From positions 1 through 64,000 of the forward strand of contig NW_025955174.1 in NCBI RefSeq assembly GCF_022376445.1: 64,000 bases of DNA, read 5' to 3'. The stretch's first letter is position 1; every line of letters starts with the position of its first letter. Below, one piece after another: positions 33,215-43,824 of the stretch. The position numbers and the translations under genes are program-made. The notes under the pieces are model-generated. The model was not told the DNA's origin. It was given only the letters and a program-made list of their open reading frames with translations, and did no database searches. The stretch is from Fomitopsis serialis. Its lineage: Eukaryota; Basidiomycota; Agaricomycetes; Polyporales; Fomitopsidaceae.

Positions 33215-33739
33215 ATCCCTGTGCTTAGCACAAATGGGTCATACATAAACTCCAGAGCTTACAGTGAGCCTTTATGTATAAAGGCACTGTAATGACTTCA
33301 GCGGGCGCCCTGCTCACTACCCGAATAGGCAGCTGCCCTTTAGGGACAGCCTAGGTCACCCGGCGCCGGCTCGCCACGGCGGCGGCCACCCTAAATAGGG
33401 CCAGTCGCGCGCTGGTCCACTTTGGGTGCCATCGTAGGCATCGGGCGATTGCAATCACAATATATGATCAGCTTGATCTCAGGCTGACATATTTGCTCCG
33501 TATATAGCCGTTAGGACGGTGCCTGAATAGTCTGCATATCGAGATCCAAACGTACATCGTGACACGTGTGTTACACATCATGACATATGCACTGCATATG
33601 TCGCACTCCATAAAAAGAACTTAGAATTTGTTCTTTGCAATGATATGGCTAATGACTACTACTTCAAGTCTGTGCGCGAATGGCCAAGTCAAAAGGCGGC
33701 AGCCGTCCCAATTGAGTATGTTTGGAATCCCGACAAATG

Positions 33740-34430
33740 ATCAGGCTTTGATACCTGCAGCGGTTGTGTAGTGCTTGAGGCTGCAGAGGCCGATGGAGTA
33801 GCCCCTGCAGTGGAACTTTTCACGGATCTCTGCCCAATCTCGGGCTTCCTCAGTAGTGTCCCCAGTACCGCACTGTAGGGTATGAGTATCACGGGAGTTA
33901 ACCATCTGCGAAGCGGCTCAGCATGGTGGTAACGCAGATGGTGTGGTGGTGAGCGTACCTTCACGAACTCTGTGGTGCCAGGAGGGCACACATGTTAGAG
34001 AAGCAACGGGCACTGAACGGCGAAGACATACCATCGTTTTCGATTTGACCATCACCATCGACATCCGCCTCACGGATCACTTCGTCGACCTCGTTGTTCC
34101 ACAGCTTCTCGCCTACGCACCACCCGCATGATCAGCAGCACCACCTCTCCACGAAGACGAGGGCACTCACAACGGTTGGTCATAACGTGCCCGAGTCCGT
34201 GGCGGAGATGTAGCCGTTGCCGTACTGGTCGAAGACCTTGAACGCCTCCTTGATCTCCTCCTGGTTGTCCGTGTCACGCATCTTGCACGCCATCGTCGTG
34301 AGGAATTCGGGGGACCTGAAGTCAGTTGTGCCATTCCCGCCTGCATCGACCTCGCTGATCATATCTTGCGGCTCCGCCTCCATCGGGTTCTGCCCAAGCA
34401 AGAGCATCTCTTCGTACCCGCTGACGTGCC
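33740..34430 (-). pseudogene. Calmodulin-like gene relic inside the insertion
   Basis: Minus-strand exons resemble calmodulin. One covers the end of EF-hand 1 to EF-hand 3: [40 protein letters not shown] and [18 protein letters not shown] (about 34,420-34,190). A second gives [20 protein letters not shown] (about 34,110-34,040), and a third the TEFVK end (about 33,970). The first EF-hand and the start are missing or unrecognisable. The second EF-hand has lost part of its normal loop, and a two-residue insertion (RS) follows GTTDF. After the EFVK splice the frame continues for about 50 residues (CGTGDTTEEARDWAEIREKF...) that calmodulin does not have. It is a degraded gene copy with introns, so not a processed pseudogene. 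Confidence 0.7.
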
Positions 34431-35419
34431 ATTTGACACGCCCGTCGACGCGCTGTTCGACATATTCGTTGACGAGAGGTCGGTCTGAGATAGGTAGTAT
34501 ATTAGTGCATACATAGATGACCGGGCCAAGCTTACCCAGTTGTATTCATTCCTTAATATGTCTCGGAGTGTCCACCGTTGTCTTCCGCACAGAGATGAAC
34601 GAGAAAGCGGGACGGTAGAGTCACAGTAGCGTGCGGAAGTGAGGCGAGCCATGCGGGCGCCCGTAAACTCAACGTTTGTATCTATTTGTTTCCACACCGA
34701 ATTGGGCAACTCCGATGTGCTCGGGCTGTTCCTGACCAATCAGAACGCGTTTATCGGTCCTACTTAGGCCTGCGACATATCTGCGACTCGCGTTCTGGCC
34801 GTTTCGCACTAGGTACGAATGTTCTGTATGCTGCAATAGGTATTAGATACATGATTAATGGCATATATTGAGTGTATACAGTACAGTAGAGCATGCAAGC
34901 TATTCTTGTGTAGTACAGTAAGGATGTCTACCTACAACTAGTAGTGTACTGGTTCTCTCAAACAGGTGTCGCGGCGCGTTATATACTGGACTCGTTGAAA
35001 CACAGTCATTGTAACTAAAATCTACGTTCTTACTACCATTGCAAGGCCTCTTTACCAATGTGTCCTTACAACTCCAGTCATTGAACGTTGAACGTTGAAC
35101 GCGAACACGATGGTCGTTTGATCAAGCAATTTGTGTGTATTCCAGACTGCTCTATTCTAATCCAGCACGGACCCTATCTACTAGCATGACTCTGACTTCA
35201 ACTGAGACTCGTGGGGGTGTCTGCGTGCAGGGGCAGCAGGGCAGTCACCATCCGCGCTCGCGATTGGCGTGTATTGCGCATGTCCCGGCCCTGCCCACCG
35301 CCGCGGTCAGCCGCTGTTCGCTCACGCGCCCGCCTTCCGTTCGTCGGCCGTGCTTGGGTGCTGGGCATTCGCCCTGCACGCTTGCGGTCGCCGTGCGTAT
35401 GGCACTGGTCCGTGCTCTG
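34431..35419. other. Middle part of the insertion, no gene recognised
   Basis: AT-richer sequence with a triplicated TTGAACG heptamer at about 35,083-35,103. No coding or terminal-repeat structure was recognised. Confidence 0.4.
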
Positions 35420-35860
35420 TGCCCACCTGCTTGCCCTCTCGCCCTCTCACCCGTTTGCTCGTCTACCCGCCGCTCCATCCGCCCGCTCGTCCACCCGCCC
35501 GCTCGTCCATCCGCCGCTCGTCCATCCGCCCGTTCATCCACCGGCCGCGCGTCCGCCCGGCCTCTCGTCCGTCGCTCGCGTGCCTGTTCGCCCTCCTGCG
35601 CCTGCATTTGTCGGCTGCGTCTTCGTGCTGAGCACTCGCTTAGCGCGTTCGTGGTGAGCATGTGTTGCCATCTGCGCAATGGTCTGTCTGCCCACTCTCC
35701 TACCCCGTCGGCTTATTGACAATCGGCCTACTCATCTGTCCAGTCGCCCGTCCAGTCGCCCGTCCAGTCGCCCGTCCAGTCGCCCGTCCAGTCGCCCGTC
35801 CAGTCGCCCGTCCACCTGCCCGCCTACCTACCCACCCGCCTACCCTCGTGCCCGTTCCTG
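35420..35860. repeat. GC-rich period-4 tract with a perfect 12-bp tandem array
   Basis: Pyrimidine-rich degenerate four-base words (CCGC, CCAT, CGCT) leading into six perfect copies of CAGTCGCCCGTC at 35,741-35,812. Open frames here (for example VARPVARPV) are repeat products. Confidence 0.8.
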
Positions 35861-36412
35861 TGCCGCGCCCGTCGGTTGCGATTGCACGCAGGGCACTAGC
35901 CCTGCGCCCTCGCAGTCGACGCGCGTGTTGTGCTGCACGTCGACGCGTCCTGTGCCCATGGTCAGCCCACGCGCTCGCGTGCGTCTTTACTCACCTTCGC
36001 TCGACGCTAGTGCAGGCTGACACATCCGCCATCTGTTGTGGGACGCGGCTGCATGCCCGGTCTCGTCGTGCGCGCTGCGGTCCAACGGCGATGGTGACCG
36101 ACGCGGGATGGTAGAGGTCGCAAAGGCGGCGGGTACCGCTCGCTCGGTTCGTTGCGGGAGGTTGCGGGCTTCCGGACTTTACCGAAACTGACGCCACGAC
36201 TCGGAAGCGGGCGCAGGGAATCGGAGATCGTACGTGATCTCAGATGCCCTGACCCCGATGTGCGTCCATATGAGGAAGTGCCGCATCACGCGGTGCCGCC
36301 CCGCCGCGGACGAAGGGACCGGGTGCCTCGGGCTGGCCCGGTGAGGCTGCTATAACGGGCAACGACCGACGGCGCCTCGCTCATACATGAGTGAGTGGCA
36401 GCTCATGTATGA

Positions 36413-37863
36413 GAGCAGCTGCAGGTAAGTACTGGGATTTATGTATGACCACTTTGTGCTCACTACAAGGATTTTATACAAAGATATGCCTATATGGCCT
36501 GAAGACTCCCCGCGCGAAGGACACCGCGTCACAGTCGAGCGACGATCCGTTGACGAAGGAGCCCATGAAGAGCTTCCTGCAGCGGGCCCAGCAAGAGCTC
36601 CGCGTGTACATCGCGGTCGAGAATGCGTGGCCCCGCAAACGGGGCCAGAGGGTCGAGAAGTTCGACGTGCCTCAAGACATTATCGAGCTGCTGGTCGAGA
36701 AGAACGCCCAGTACCAGGCTGATGATTTCCAGGAGACGTTCCAGGAGTTGTGGGATAACATTAAGACGAAGAACCGTATGATCAAATATGTAAGTGTCTA
36801 CCATGCTACGAGTCATTGGTAGACTGTCATCTTGTGAGCCCCTAGGTCTACAAAGTCGCCGCACAGGTCCGGCAGGAGCTGAAGCAGAAAGCCAAACGGG
36901 TGGTAGAGAAGGAACTTTTATCAGTCAAGATCTCCGATGTTGGCCTCGACGCGGTTGCTCGCAATGACAAGTTGCAGAAGGCAAAGGAAGCGCGGATTAA
37001 ATACCTTCGCAACCACAATACGTTCCATTACGGGAACATAGTGATGCCGGACCCGGACGTTTCCCCCGAGGTAAGATTCATGCCTTGTAGTGCTTGACAT
37101 ATTCTGCTAACTGCTATGAGTAAGCTGTGGGACGACCCGGAGCTTGACACGCCTTTCCACAGTGTCGTGATCGCGGAGATCATGGCGCGGCAGTGGTGGC
37201 TCGGGCAGCACCCGGAAGCCCTCCGCCGCGAGAACCGATCTCGCTTTGACATCAACGTCAAGCCGCCGTCGAGCAATATGATCGCTCTGACCTGTAGCGC
37301 AGTGAGTACCTGAGTTTCTGCATGGATATCGGATAATTCGACACATTGACAGGTTCTAGTCGCATTCGATGAAGCATTGGCCGGCAATTCTACCGTGAAC
37401 TTCGATGAAAAGACGTATGCTATGGAGTGAGTTATTTAGTGTTCCGCCTTCAGCTGCTAATCACCTTGGTTCTGGCAGGCATGATCGCCTGAAAGCTGGC
37501 ATAGACAAGCTGCGACGACATGCGGATGCGAACAGCAGGATGTACGACGAAGGTGTTGCCGAGCTCGTGAAATCAATGAACGACACTATGGCCGCCAACA
37601 TCATGTAAGTCATCCCCATTACATCGAACAAATTTGCTAACAAGTGACCCAGGGCCTTTGCTGGCATTGCCCACGACAAGAACCGGAGGGACGAGGGCAA
37701 CGCCGAGGAGCTCGATGATGGCATTGACATGAAGGCAGTTCTCGGCCGATGGGGCAAGAAGAAGGCATCGACGTCCGCTGTCTCGGGTGCACAGGCACAG
37801 GCACAGGCAGGGCATGTATTGTACCCCCTCGCTCCAGTCGCGAGCAGCTCCAAGACCAAGTAA
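36413..37863 (+). pseudogene. DUF6532-type gene, 3' part carrying the conserved domain
   Basis: Continues the gene at 31,670-33,214 after the insert. The remainder of the split exon ends at 36,424; the next exon gives GFYTKICLYGLKTPRAKD. Later exons give LTKEPMKSFLQRAQQELRVY and VPQDIIELLVEKNAQYQADD, then VYKVAAQVRQELKQKAKRVV. The conserved C-terminal domain follows: YLRNHNTFHYGN, then TPFHSVVIAEIMARQWWLGQ, KPPSSNMIALTCSAVLVAFD and DRLKAGIDKLRRHADANSRM, ending with an alanine/glutamine-rich tail and a stop at 37,861-37,863. The order of a helical region, a FxxxVIAEI..WW segment and an ALxxxAVxxAFDEALAG helix fits DUF6532. This part has no frame damage, so the insertion looks recent or is removed during RNA processing. 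Confidence 0.75.
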
Positions 37864-38287
37864 GACGTCGTCGTCGGGACACGCGGTAAGTAGTCGGAGC
37901 CACACAATATCACTCTTATGTGAGACTGACACTATGCCTAGTTCGTGGATCTGTCCTGTACGATAGGATACCGTGTTACCGATCTGACCGTAGGTTGCTG
38001 CGTTAGCCTCGTTGGCGTCTCGTCTCTATACCATCTATGTTGTAGTATCTAGGTGTTGTATCAGTGGGTGTAGGTGCTTGTTCGTGCTGTGCATGTATTA
38101 CGATTATCAAGAGGATAATTGATGTGCCCTACAACTTGCAAAGAAGATGTGTCGACAGCGAATACTGAGCTGGATTCGGAATGCGGGGTCGAGGAACACA
38201 ACAAAGTGATTCTATAGTAAGCCCAACCTGGCTGAGAGCGTGTGGAAGCTACGAAGATTGTTTGGTTGAGCCAGCTCTCAAAGTGAT
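37864..38287. other. 3' flank of the DUF6532 gene
   Basis: No gene was recognised; probably the 3' UTR of the DUF6532 gene and the 3' region of the minus-strand frame that follows. Confidence 0.4.
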
Positions 38288-38890
38288 TCAATAAATTGAT
38301 AAGCTCTCTGAGACATGAAAAATGAAATCCAATGCACTTGAGACCGAGGGACTTGTCTTGTAGAGTACTAGGCGCCTATGTCTGCTCGAGAGCTGGTCTG
38401 TCCGCTCTACAACTGGTCTCATGGGATCTACAAGTGCTTGGACACCCGGGCAGTTTTTCCTGATGCATGTCGGCTGCGCGATCTCATTGAACACCGACGA
38501 CGAGCTTTTCGCCAGACCTGCCAACTGTTTCTTGGCTTTACCGAGGGTGGTATAAATCCGCTTTGTTTTCGGAGTGACATCGGGATTCAGCAAAGCTGGC
38601 TCATTGTATGTCGGCGGCGGTGTCTGCGGTGCTTCGGATGGTCTACATTCGAGTGGTAAGTGCTCATTCTCTGGATTTGGAGACTGAACTTGCTCCTCAG
38701 TGACTTTTCGCTTTTTTATTGCATGTCTACCCAGATTTACGATAGCTTGCAGGAGCTTGCGCTTTTTTTGTGGCATTTTACGATGGTTTTCCGGTCGTCG
38801 AGCGACGGCGCTTGTGCGATCGTTACCTGCGCGCCCTTGCTTAGTCAGAGTGCTACCGTATTTGTGCATCAGTCTACGAGACTCCATCAC
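38288..38890 (-). CDS. Basic hypothetical protein, transposon-associated style (200 aa)
   Basis: An uninterrupted 200-codon frame. The likely start is an internal methionine before PQKKRKLLQAIVNLG. The N-terminal part is strongly basic (KKRKLLQAIVNLGRHAIKKR), followed by a proline-rich linker (APQTPPPTYNEPALLNPD) and a helix (TLGKAKKQLAGLAKSSSSVF). Such short basic heads often precede transposase cores in mushroom genomes, and transposon-like repeats lie just beyond it (39,065-39,640). No catalytic motif is present. It could be the head of a truncated transposase. Moderate confidence that the frame is or was coding. Confidence 0.45.
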   Translation of the reverse strand: MMESRRLMHKYGSTLTKQGRAGNDRTSAVARRPENHRKMPQKKRKLLQAIVNLGRHAIKKRKVTEEQVQSPNPENEHLPLECRPSEAPQTPPPTYNEPALLNPDVTPKTKRIYTTLGKAKKQLAGLAKSSSSVFNEIAQPTCIRKNCPGVQALVDPMRPVVERTDQLSSRHRRLVLYKTSPSVSSALDFIFHVSESLSIY

Positions 38891-39464
38891 TTACACAGGG
38901 CACTGAAAATTAATGTGGACGGAACTTTGTTAGATAATGTCTATTTGAACCACATTTCGGTGGGAAATTACTTCAGAGTCCCTATTGAGTGCAGAGAATG
39001 CATTCGCGAAGTATGCACCCGCCAAAACCGGCATAAGCGCCTAGGGGTATTCGCACGTGATGATACGGGTTATGAGTGAGGCCTATCTTACTTGGGTACT
39101 TGAGTGTCAGCTCTCCACAACCAAACCCAATCCAGGCTCTGCATGGTCCGGCTACCGACCTCTCCATGTCATTGGCCCTCTCTATAGCCTATCAGTCAGC
39201 AGCCGCCAGAAGTCGGCACCTGCCTGGAAAGGCTCGAAATTGTGGCGAGACGAGCGCTTCGGTGACCCGATCCGGCAGCTCCCTACTTGGTAAGGTAACT
39301 CGCTAGTCTCCGTTGCAGACCATACAAGCTGGCGAGCGTAGTAACTCGCCGACTTCTGGGGCTGCCGACTGACCGGTCTGAAATATTACAGCAGCAAAGG
39401 CGACACTGGACTCAGAGTTGACGGTTCTGCTGGTGCTTAGCGCCCTACAAGTCGTCGCAGAAAG
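38891..39464. other. Transposon-derived flank
   Basis: About 39,068-39,100 (TTATGAGTGAGGCCTATCTT) matches 8,672-8,702 in inverted orientation. AGCAAAGGCGACA at 39,393-39,405 is inverted at 39,598-39,610. No gene was recognised. Confidence 0.5.
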
Positions 39465-39640
39465 GGTCCAAAAAATTGGCGCGCCCAAAACATCGTGGGA
39501 AAATTCTCGGAGGTCGATTTTTGGGGGTTTTCAGCCCCTCCGAGTTCGATCCTGCACTCAGAATCTTGCGGAAAAGTCGCGTTCGAGCGCTATACAGATT
39601 GTCGCCTTTGCTTGTCCGGGACTGTAGTACATCCCGTCTC
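39393..39640 (+). repeat. Small inverted-repeat element, shared with 8,150-8,345
   Basis: A 13-bp inverted pair (AGCAAAGGCGACA at the left, TGTCGCCTTTGCT at the right) encloses about 190 bases. The right end and its outer 15 bases (GTCCGGGACTGTAGTAC) are shared with the minus strand of 8,150-8,175. The interior carries TTGGCGCGCCCAAAA and TTTTTGGGGG words, also seen at 8,290-8,340. It is probably a MITE-like derivative; no clear target duplication was found. Confidence 0.5.
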
Positions 39641-39777
39641 TGCCATTCAAGTTACGTCCGAGATCATCTCGCGGTCCATCCGTTCTACCATCACAACGCA
39701 GATCACAATGACATTGTACATTTCGGATTCTTCACATGTCGTCGTAGACTTACTACACTTACCGCTCGTGATACTTG

Positions 39778-41948
39778 TCAAGCAGCGAACCCCCGCACAG
39801 CCGCGAAGTAACGACCAATATCGGCCACGTCATGCGTATACGCTCCGATGATGCCGTCCGGTCTGACCACCACGAAGGAGAGTCCATCGCCGTGCACGTC
39901 ATAACCCGCATGGGCCGTCCCTTCGACATCAACGAGGGCTCGCGAATCTTTGGGTCGCATTTCCCTTCCCAGCACACTCTTGTGAACCACGGAGATTCTT
40001 GCTAGTCCCCCGTCAACATACTCTGTCAGGGGTTTGAGGTGCGCGAGCGTATCTGTGGCGGATAGGAAGGCGAGAATCGTGTGGTGCTCAGTGGAGAAAG
40101 TTGAGTGCAACGTAATGACTCCACCCGGAGTGTTGTCTGCATCGACGAGTGGCGTCGCATCCGGTGCACGGTCTCCAGCGCGTAATTTCGATGACTCCTG
40201 CCCGTACGGATTGTTCGCCGATGTATCATCTTCGCCAGCGCGAGCTTCCAGGACAATGGGCGACCATCGATAATTGATTCCGAGTTGGAGCAACTGCCTC
40301 GGACGAAACATGACTTTGTCGTTGCGAAGCTCTTCGCCTGCGTCGAGGGTCGAGGCACGAGGCCGGTTAAAGGCGAGGGAATGAAGCTGCGTGGACAGGC
40401 TGAGCATCTCCGCCACGACTGGCACACGCTCAGCCTCATAGGTTTTGAGAAGGGCAGGCGATGCAAGCCCACGGGTGACGAGGGCGAGCTTCCAGGCCAG
40501 ATTGAACTGCGAGCACGCGTAAGCTTCCCATACCGCTCTGATTGACCGTATGTACGCACTGCATCCTGCATCGCGGTGTTCCCGCCTTGACCACCTGCTG
40601 GCGAGTGGGAGTGTGCGCTGTCTAAAAAAGGATATAAGAAATAGTGCAAGCACGTATTATCTGCGTTCGCGGGGCACACATACCTCCAGCCAAGAAGACC
40701 CTTCCGACGCTGAAAGCACTCGCCATTCGAATGTTCGCCCTTCAGAATGCCGTAAGTATTAGCAGAATACTGTAACACTCTGACACGACACTCACCTCCA
40801 CTCCGAGATCCAAGTGGCATTGGACAAGGTGATATTCTGACTACCGCTGATTGATACGAAAAGCCGCTGAATACCTTCAGTGTCGGTGGGAAGGGTCGCA
40901 GGCAGATCGGGACCGACTGCTTGGACCTGGAATAGGGGAGCCGGTTTGAGTGGCTTCAGCGCAAACCTGCACAACTGTCAGAGGTCGCGATTGTATGCTA
41001 GGGTGATACACTAACGCCGCTCTGTTGAACGCTCCCCACGTGTGCCAGTACTGTTACTAGATGAGCTTCCGATGCAGTATCAATAATGAGAACAAGACGT
41101 ACCTCTCGGTCAAGACCGTCAACGTCTACACTTGCTGTGAGCATGCGCTCCGCTTCCTTGGTCTCTCCCAGAAAGGGCAAGCCAAGACTCTTTCGGACGT
41201 GCCCTGAACAGGCTTGGATCATGCTTCTACTCGCTTTGCTGCAGGAGTGTAGGCCTACCTTTGGCGCCATCTCCACCAACCATGTACGCGCACTCAACTG
41301 TCTCTTCATATGTAGCATCGCCAGTGGACGAACCCCGAAGATTCGCTACCACTCCACTGGCATGCTGCTCAAACTTCGTAAGTTCGACCCCATATTCTAC
41401 CTTCGCGCCCAGCTTCTCGATGTGCTTCCTTAAGACTTTCTCGAACTCGGCCTGGCTACAAGAGGCGACCCGGGGCTGAGCGGAATAAAGATTAGCAACC
41501 CAACCCGTCAAGGCGTCAGACAATAGTATGCGCACATAGGGAATGTGAGGGGATGGTTGGGCCTCTTGCTCCCATCTTGTGATCTTCAAGACTTCCTGAC
41601 CGGTCCCATGTGTGGCCATCAGGAGCGGCAGGGTAGAGACTGCGAATATATCGTGTACGACCCCGAGAAACGCCAGCAATTCTAGGGTACGAGGCTGGAC
41701 AGCAACATGAGCTCAGCGCAGAACATCACTTCAAACAAATGGCTATACCTGTATGGCTGTGCCCCGGGCGCCCCCGTGAGGAGCTCTCAGTTTCTCGACG
41801 ATACGTATAGGAACGCCACTCTTGAGTAGCGAAAGAGCGAGCACTAGACCAGTGGGCCCAGCTCCGACCTGTGTAATAGCATGTCAGCGATGCCCGCTGA
41901 AGGCCGCCTAGCGTCGCATACGATAAGAACGGCTGGCTTGTATGCCAT
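39778..41948 (-). CDS. FAD-dependent aromatic-type monooxygenase C
   Basis: Class A flavin monooxygenase, predicted to hydroxylate an aromatic or quinone intermediate. The start at 41,948 gives MAYKPAVLIV, then after an intron the Rossmann motif (VGAGPTGLVLALSLLKSGVP). Later exons give LPLLMATHGTGQEVLKITRW, the helix EFEKVLRKHIEKLGAKVEYG, the GD motif (AYMVGGDGAK), VRKSLGLPFLGETKEAERML, FALKPLKPAPLFQVQAVGPD and the second FAD contact (SHSPAGGQGGNTAMQDA, then FNLAWKLALVTRG). A thioredoxin-like C-terminal domain follows (SKLRAGDRAPDATPLVD to LSFVVVRPDGIIGAYTHD), with the stop at 39,778. Introns are short and standard, and I saw no disabling change. It is a different lineage from copies A and B, judging by its own sequence throughout. 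It sits 1.9 kb from the UbiA gene, same strand, with an uncertain frame between. Confidence 0.85.
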
Positions 41949-43201
41949 GTTCAACGGATCGCGGGTAAGTCAACCAACTAGGGGAGAAGGCCCGAAGGAT
42001 GAGGCAATCTGAACTTGCGACGGCAGCGACTGAGTACGAGCTCGAGGTCGCAGAGATGGTTGCACCGAGGAGCTATATAAGAAGGATGACTTGATGTCCG
42101 AGAACTTTGTTGCTTGCACACGAAGACTACCAATATTTCCCGACATGACTCCCCAGATCAAGAAGGGTAGCTGAGTAGTAATTGTCTGGTGCAGTTTGCA
42201 AATCATTCACGGTCTGGACGGGTACTGAGCTTCATTGGGCGCTAGCCGGTAGCTAAATGCCCGTTGTGCTGACGGCACAGTCCGCGAACCTCGGCATGAA
42301 CGCCAGTCGTTGAAGCCTTCCTTTTCTGTCATTAGAGTGTCGGAGGAGGAGGAGGGACTCCATTTAGTCACTACGCTCGAGCGCATGGGCGCCGTACGTG
42401 ACAGCGCTCACTGTTTACATGCCGAGTACAGATGGAAGATGAGATCAGAGTTCATCCGAACCTTGAGTGATGACAGTAAGTTCTCGTTATCGCCGAACTT
42501 TATCTACCGGCGGTGCCGTATGTTGTGGTAACTCGCCAGCCAAAGTCGAGACTCATCCTCATTAATTCATTATGAAGCTCCGAGTGCGGATGGCAGATCA
42601 TCATGATGTCCTCAGAGCTTCAGATCCGAACCTTGAGCGTGAGCTTGGGCGCTTGAGCTTGAGGAGGAGGACCGGGAGGGGATTCCATATAGTCACGATC
42701 GCGCGCCGTAGGGCTCGCCACGCGTGACTGAGCCTGAAGTTATCGGCGAAGAGTGCCCAGTGGGCCCGGGCCGCGCGGGGAGGCGGCGCGAGGAGTATAG
42801 TTTGAGCATCTGCTTGAGAAGGGATGCATGATGTCTGTGCCGGATCTATGATCACAGTGCAGAAAATAATATATCGCAGGAAGTAGTAAGAATAACGAAT
42901 GTCATGGTCCTAGATCCGATAAGAAGCTCAATAGACGTACGTATCATACCCCAGTACGGAATGCATCGACGTCAAGGTTTTGGGCCACACGCTCATGTCG
43001 TATCGCGGCGCGCGTCTTCCAGAGTATCGTCGTACCCCGGTCGGGCCCTAGCTAGCTTGTAATAGCTAATCCCACAAATATTGCTAGACCCCCTCCCGAG
43101 AATGCGTGCACGGGCGGAGGGCATCAGGCCTTCGTCTGGCCTTCAATGTTCTCAGGTGCCAATCCGCACGCTCTGCCGATCGACCTCCAAATCTAAGTCT
43201 A
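41949..43201. other. Intergenic region with a diverged duplicated segment
   Basis: About 42,340-42,410 and 42,655-42,725 resemble each other (GGAGGAGGA, then GGGACTCCATTTAGTCAC versus GGGATTCCATATAGTCAC). ATCCGAACCTTGAG occurs at about 42,454 and 42,627. No gene was recognised. Confidence 0.45.
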
Positions 43202-43706
43202 CTAATTCGCCCTTGACGCCGCTTGTTGTGGTAGCATGTTGATTGTAACATAGAAAGGGTACCGATTGAAGCCTCGGACGAACGCCGCCTGTACACGGTT
43301 TTCGGCGAGCATGGGGTCTATCAATATGGAATTTTTGAGCTCGGCGACGCCATGTTGTCTTCCGATACACATCAGAATTAGCAGGAGCCGATGTCGGCAA
43401 GGCTTCGTCGATGGCTGGAAAGTGAGAGAGAGCTTGCCAGCGGCTGCAGGGACGACATGATCCATGATAAGCGCATACTTGTCCTAAGTACGCGCGCGGT
43501 GGCAGGGTCATGAAGCGGGGTTTGGGTACGATGGGAGTATGTACGATGTTCCGATGGCTTGACAGAGGCACGGACTTAGGCCGCATAATGTGGTAAGCTG
43601 TCTGCGCGGTCTCTGTATCTGGACTTGCAACTCCTAGCACTACTAAGCTCGGAAGTGCGGTCACGGAGCCGCACCGCGGCCACGGTAAATCCTTCCCTCG
43701 TAGCAA
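43202..43706 (-). other. Uncertain coding relic between UbiA and monooxygenase C
   Basis: Minus-strand frames give protein-like pieces that would need splicing or frameshifts to join: LATREGFTVAAVRLRDRTSE (about 43,700-43,650), then a separate frame at 43,202-43,465 containing MDHVVPAAAGKLSLTFQPST and MLAENRVQAAFVRGFNRYPF. I do not recognise a family. It could be a small gene or a relic. Confidence 0.3.
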
Positions 43707-43824
43707 GCCGCTGATACATATCGAGAGTCAGATAATATATTTCTTGCCAGTCTCAGCCTCGGTGCATACTATGAGCATGTACACTGGGCCGCCACCAAGA
43801 TCAACAATAGAGAAACTTGACCCT

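Larger units (their letters stand above)
33197..36412. mobile_element. 3.2-kb insertion in the DUF6532 gene
   Basis: A 17-18 bp direct duplication flanks the insert: TGGCAGACTCATGTATGA at 33,197-33,214 and TGGCAGCTCATGTATGA at 36,396-36,412 (one extra A on the left). After the right copy the host exon continues to a perfect donor (CAG|GTAAGT at 36,424/36,425). With the right copy's version the reading frame runs on into the next exon. The insert carries a calmodulin-like relic (33,740-34,430, minus), a GC-rich period-4 tract and a 12-bp tandem repeat. At the right end CTCATACATGAG (36,380-36,391) and CTCATGTATGAG form an inverted pair. No transposase was found, so it may be a non-autonomous element or DNA captured during break repair. 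Confidence 0.7.

Noticed and set aside
35135..35719. 194-codon frame rich in cysteine, arginine and proline
   Set aside because: It lies in the repeat tract of the insert and is open in all three plus frames; composition artefact.
35741..35812. Tandem repeat as a CRISPR array
   Set aside because: The 12-bp units are contiguous without spacers and the genome is eukaryotic; it is a minisatellite.
33215..36395. Insert in the DUF6532 gene as a very long intron
   Set aside because: The flanking 17-18 bp duplication and a stop right after the left junction favour insertion. Intron-like removal remains possible but no matching donor was seen at the left end.
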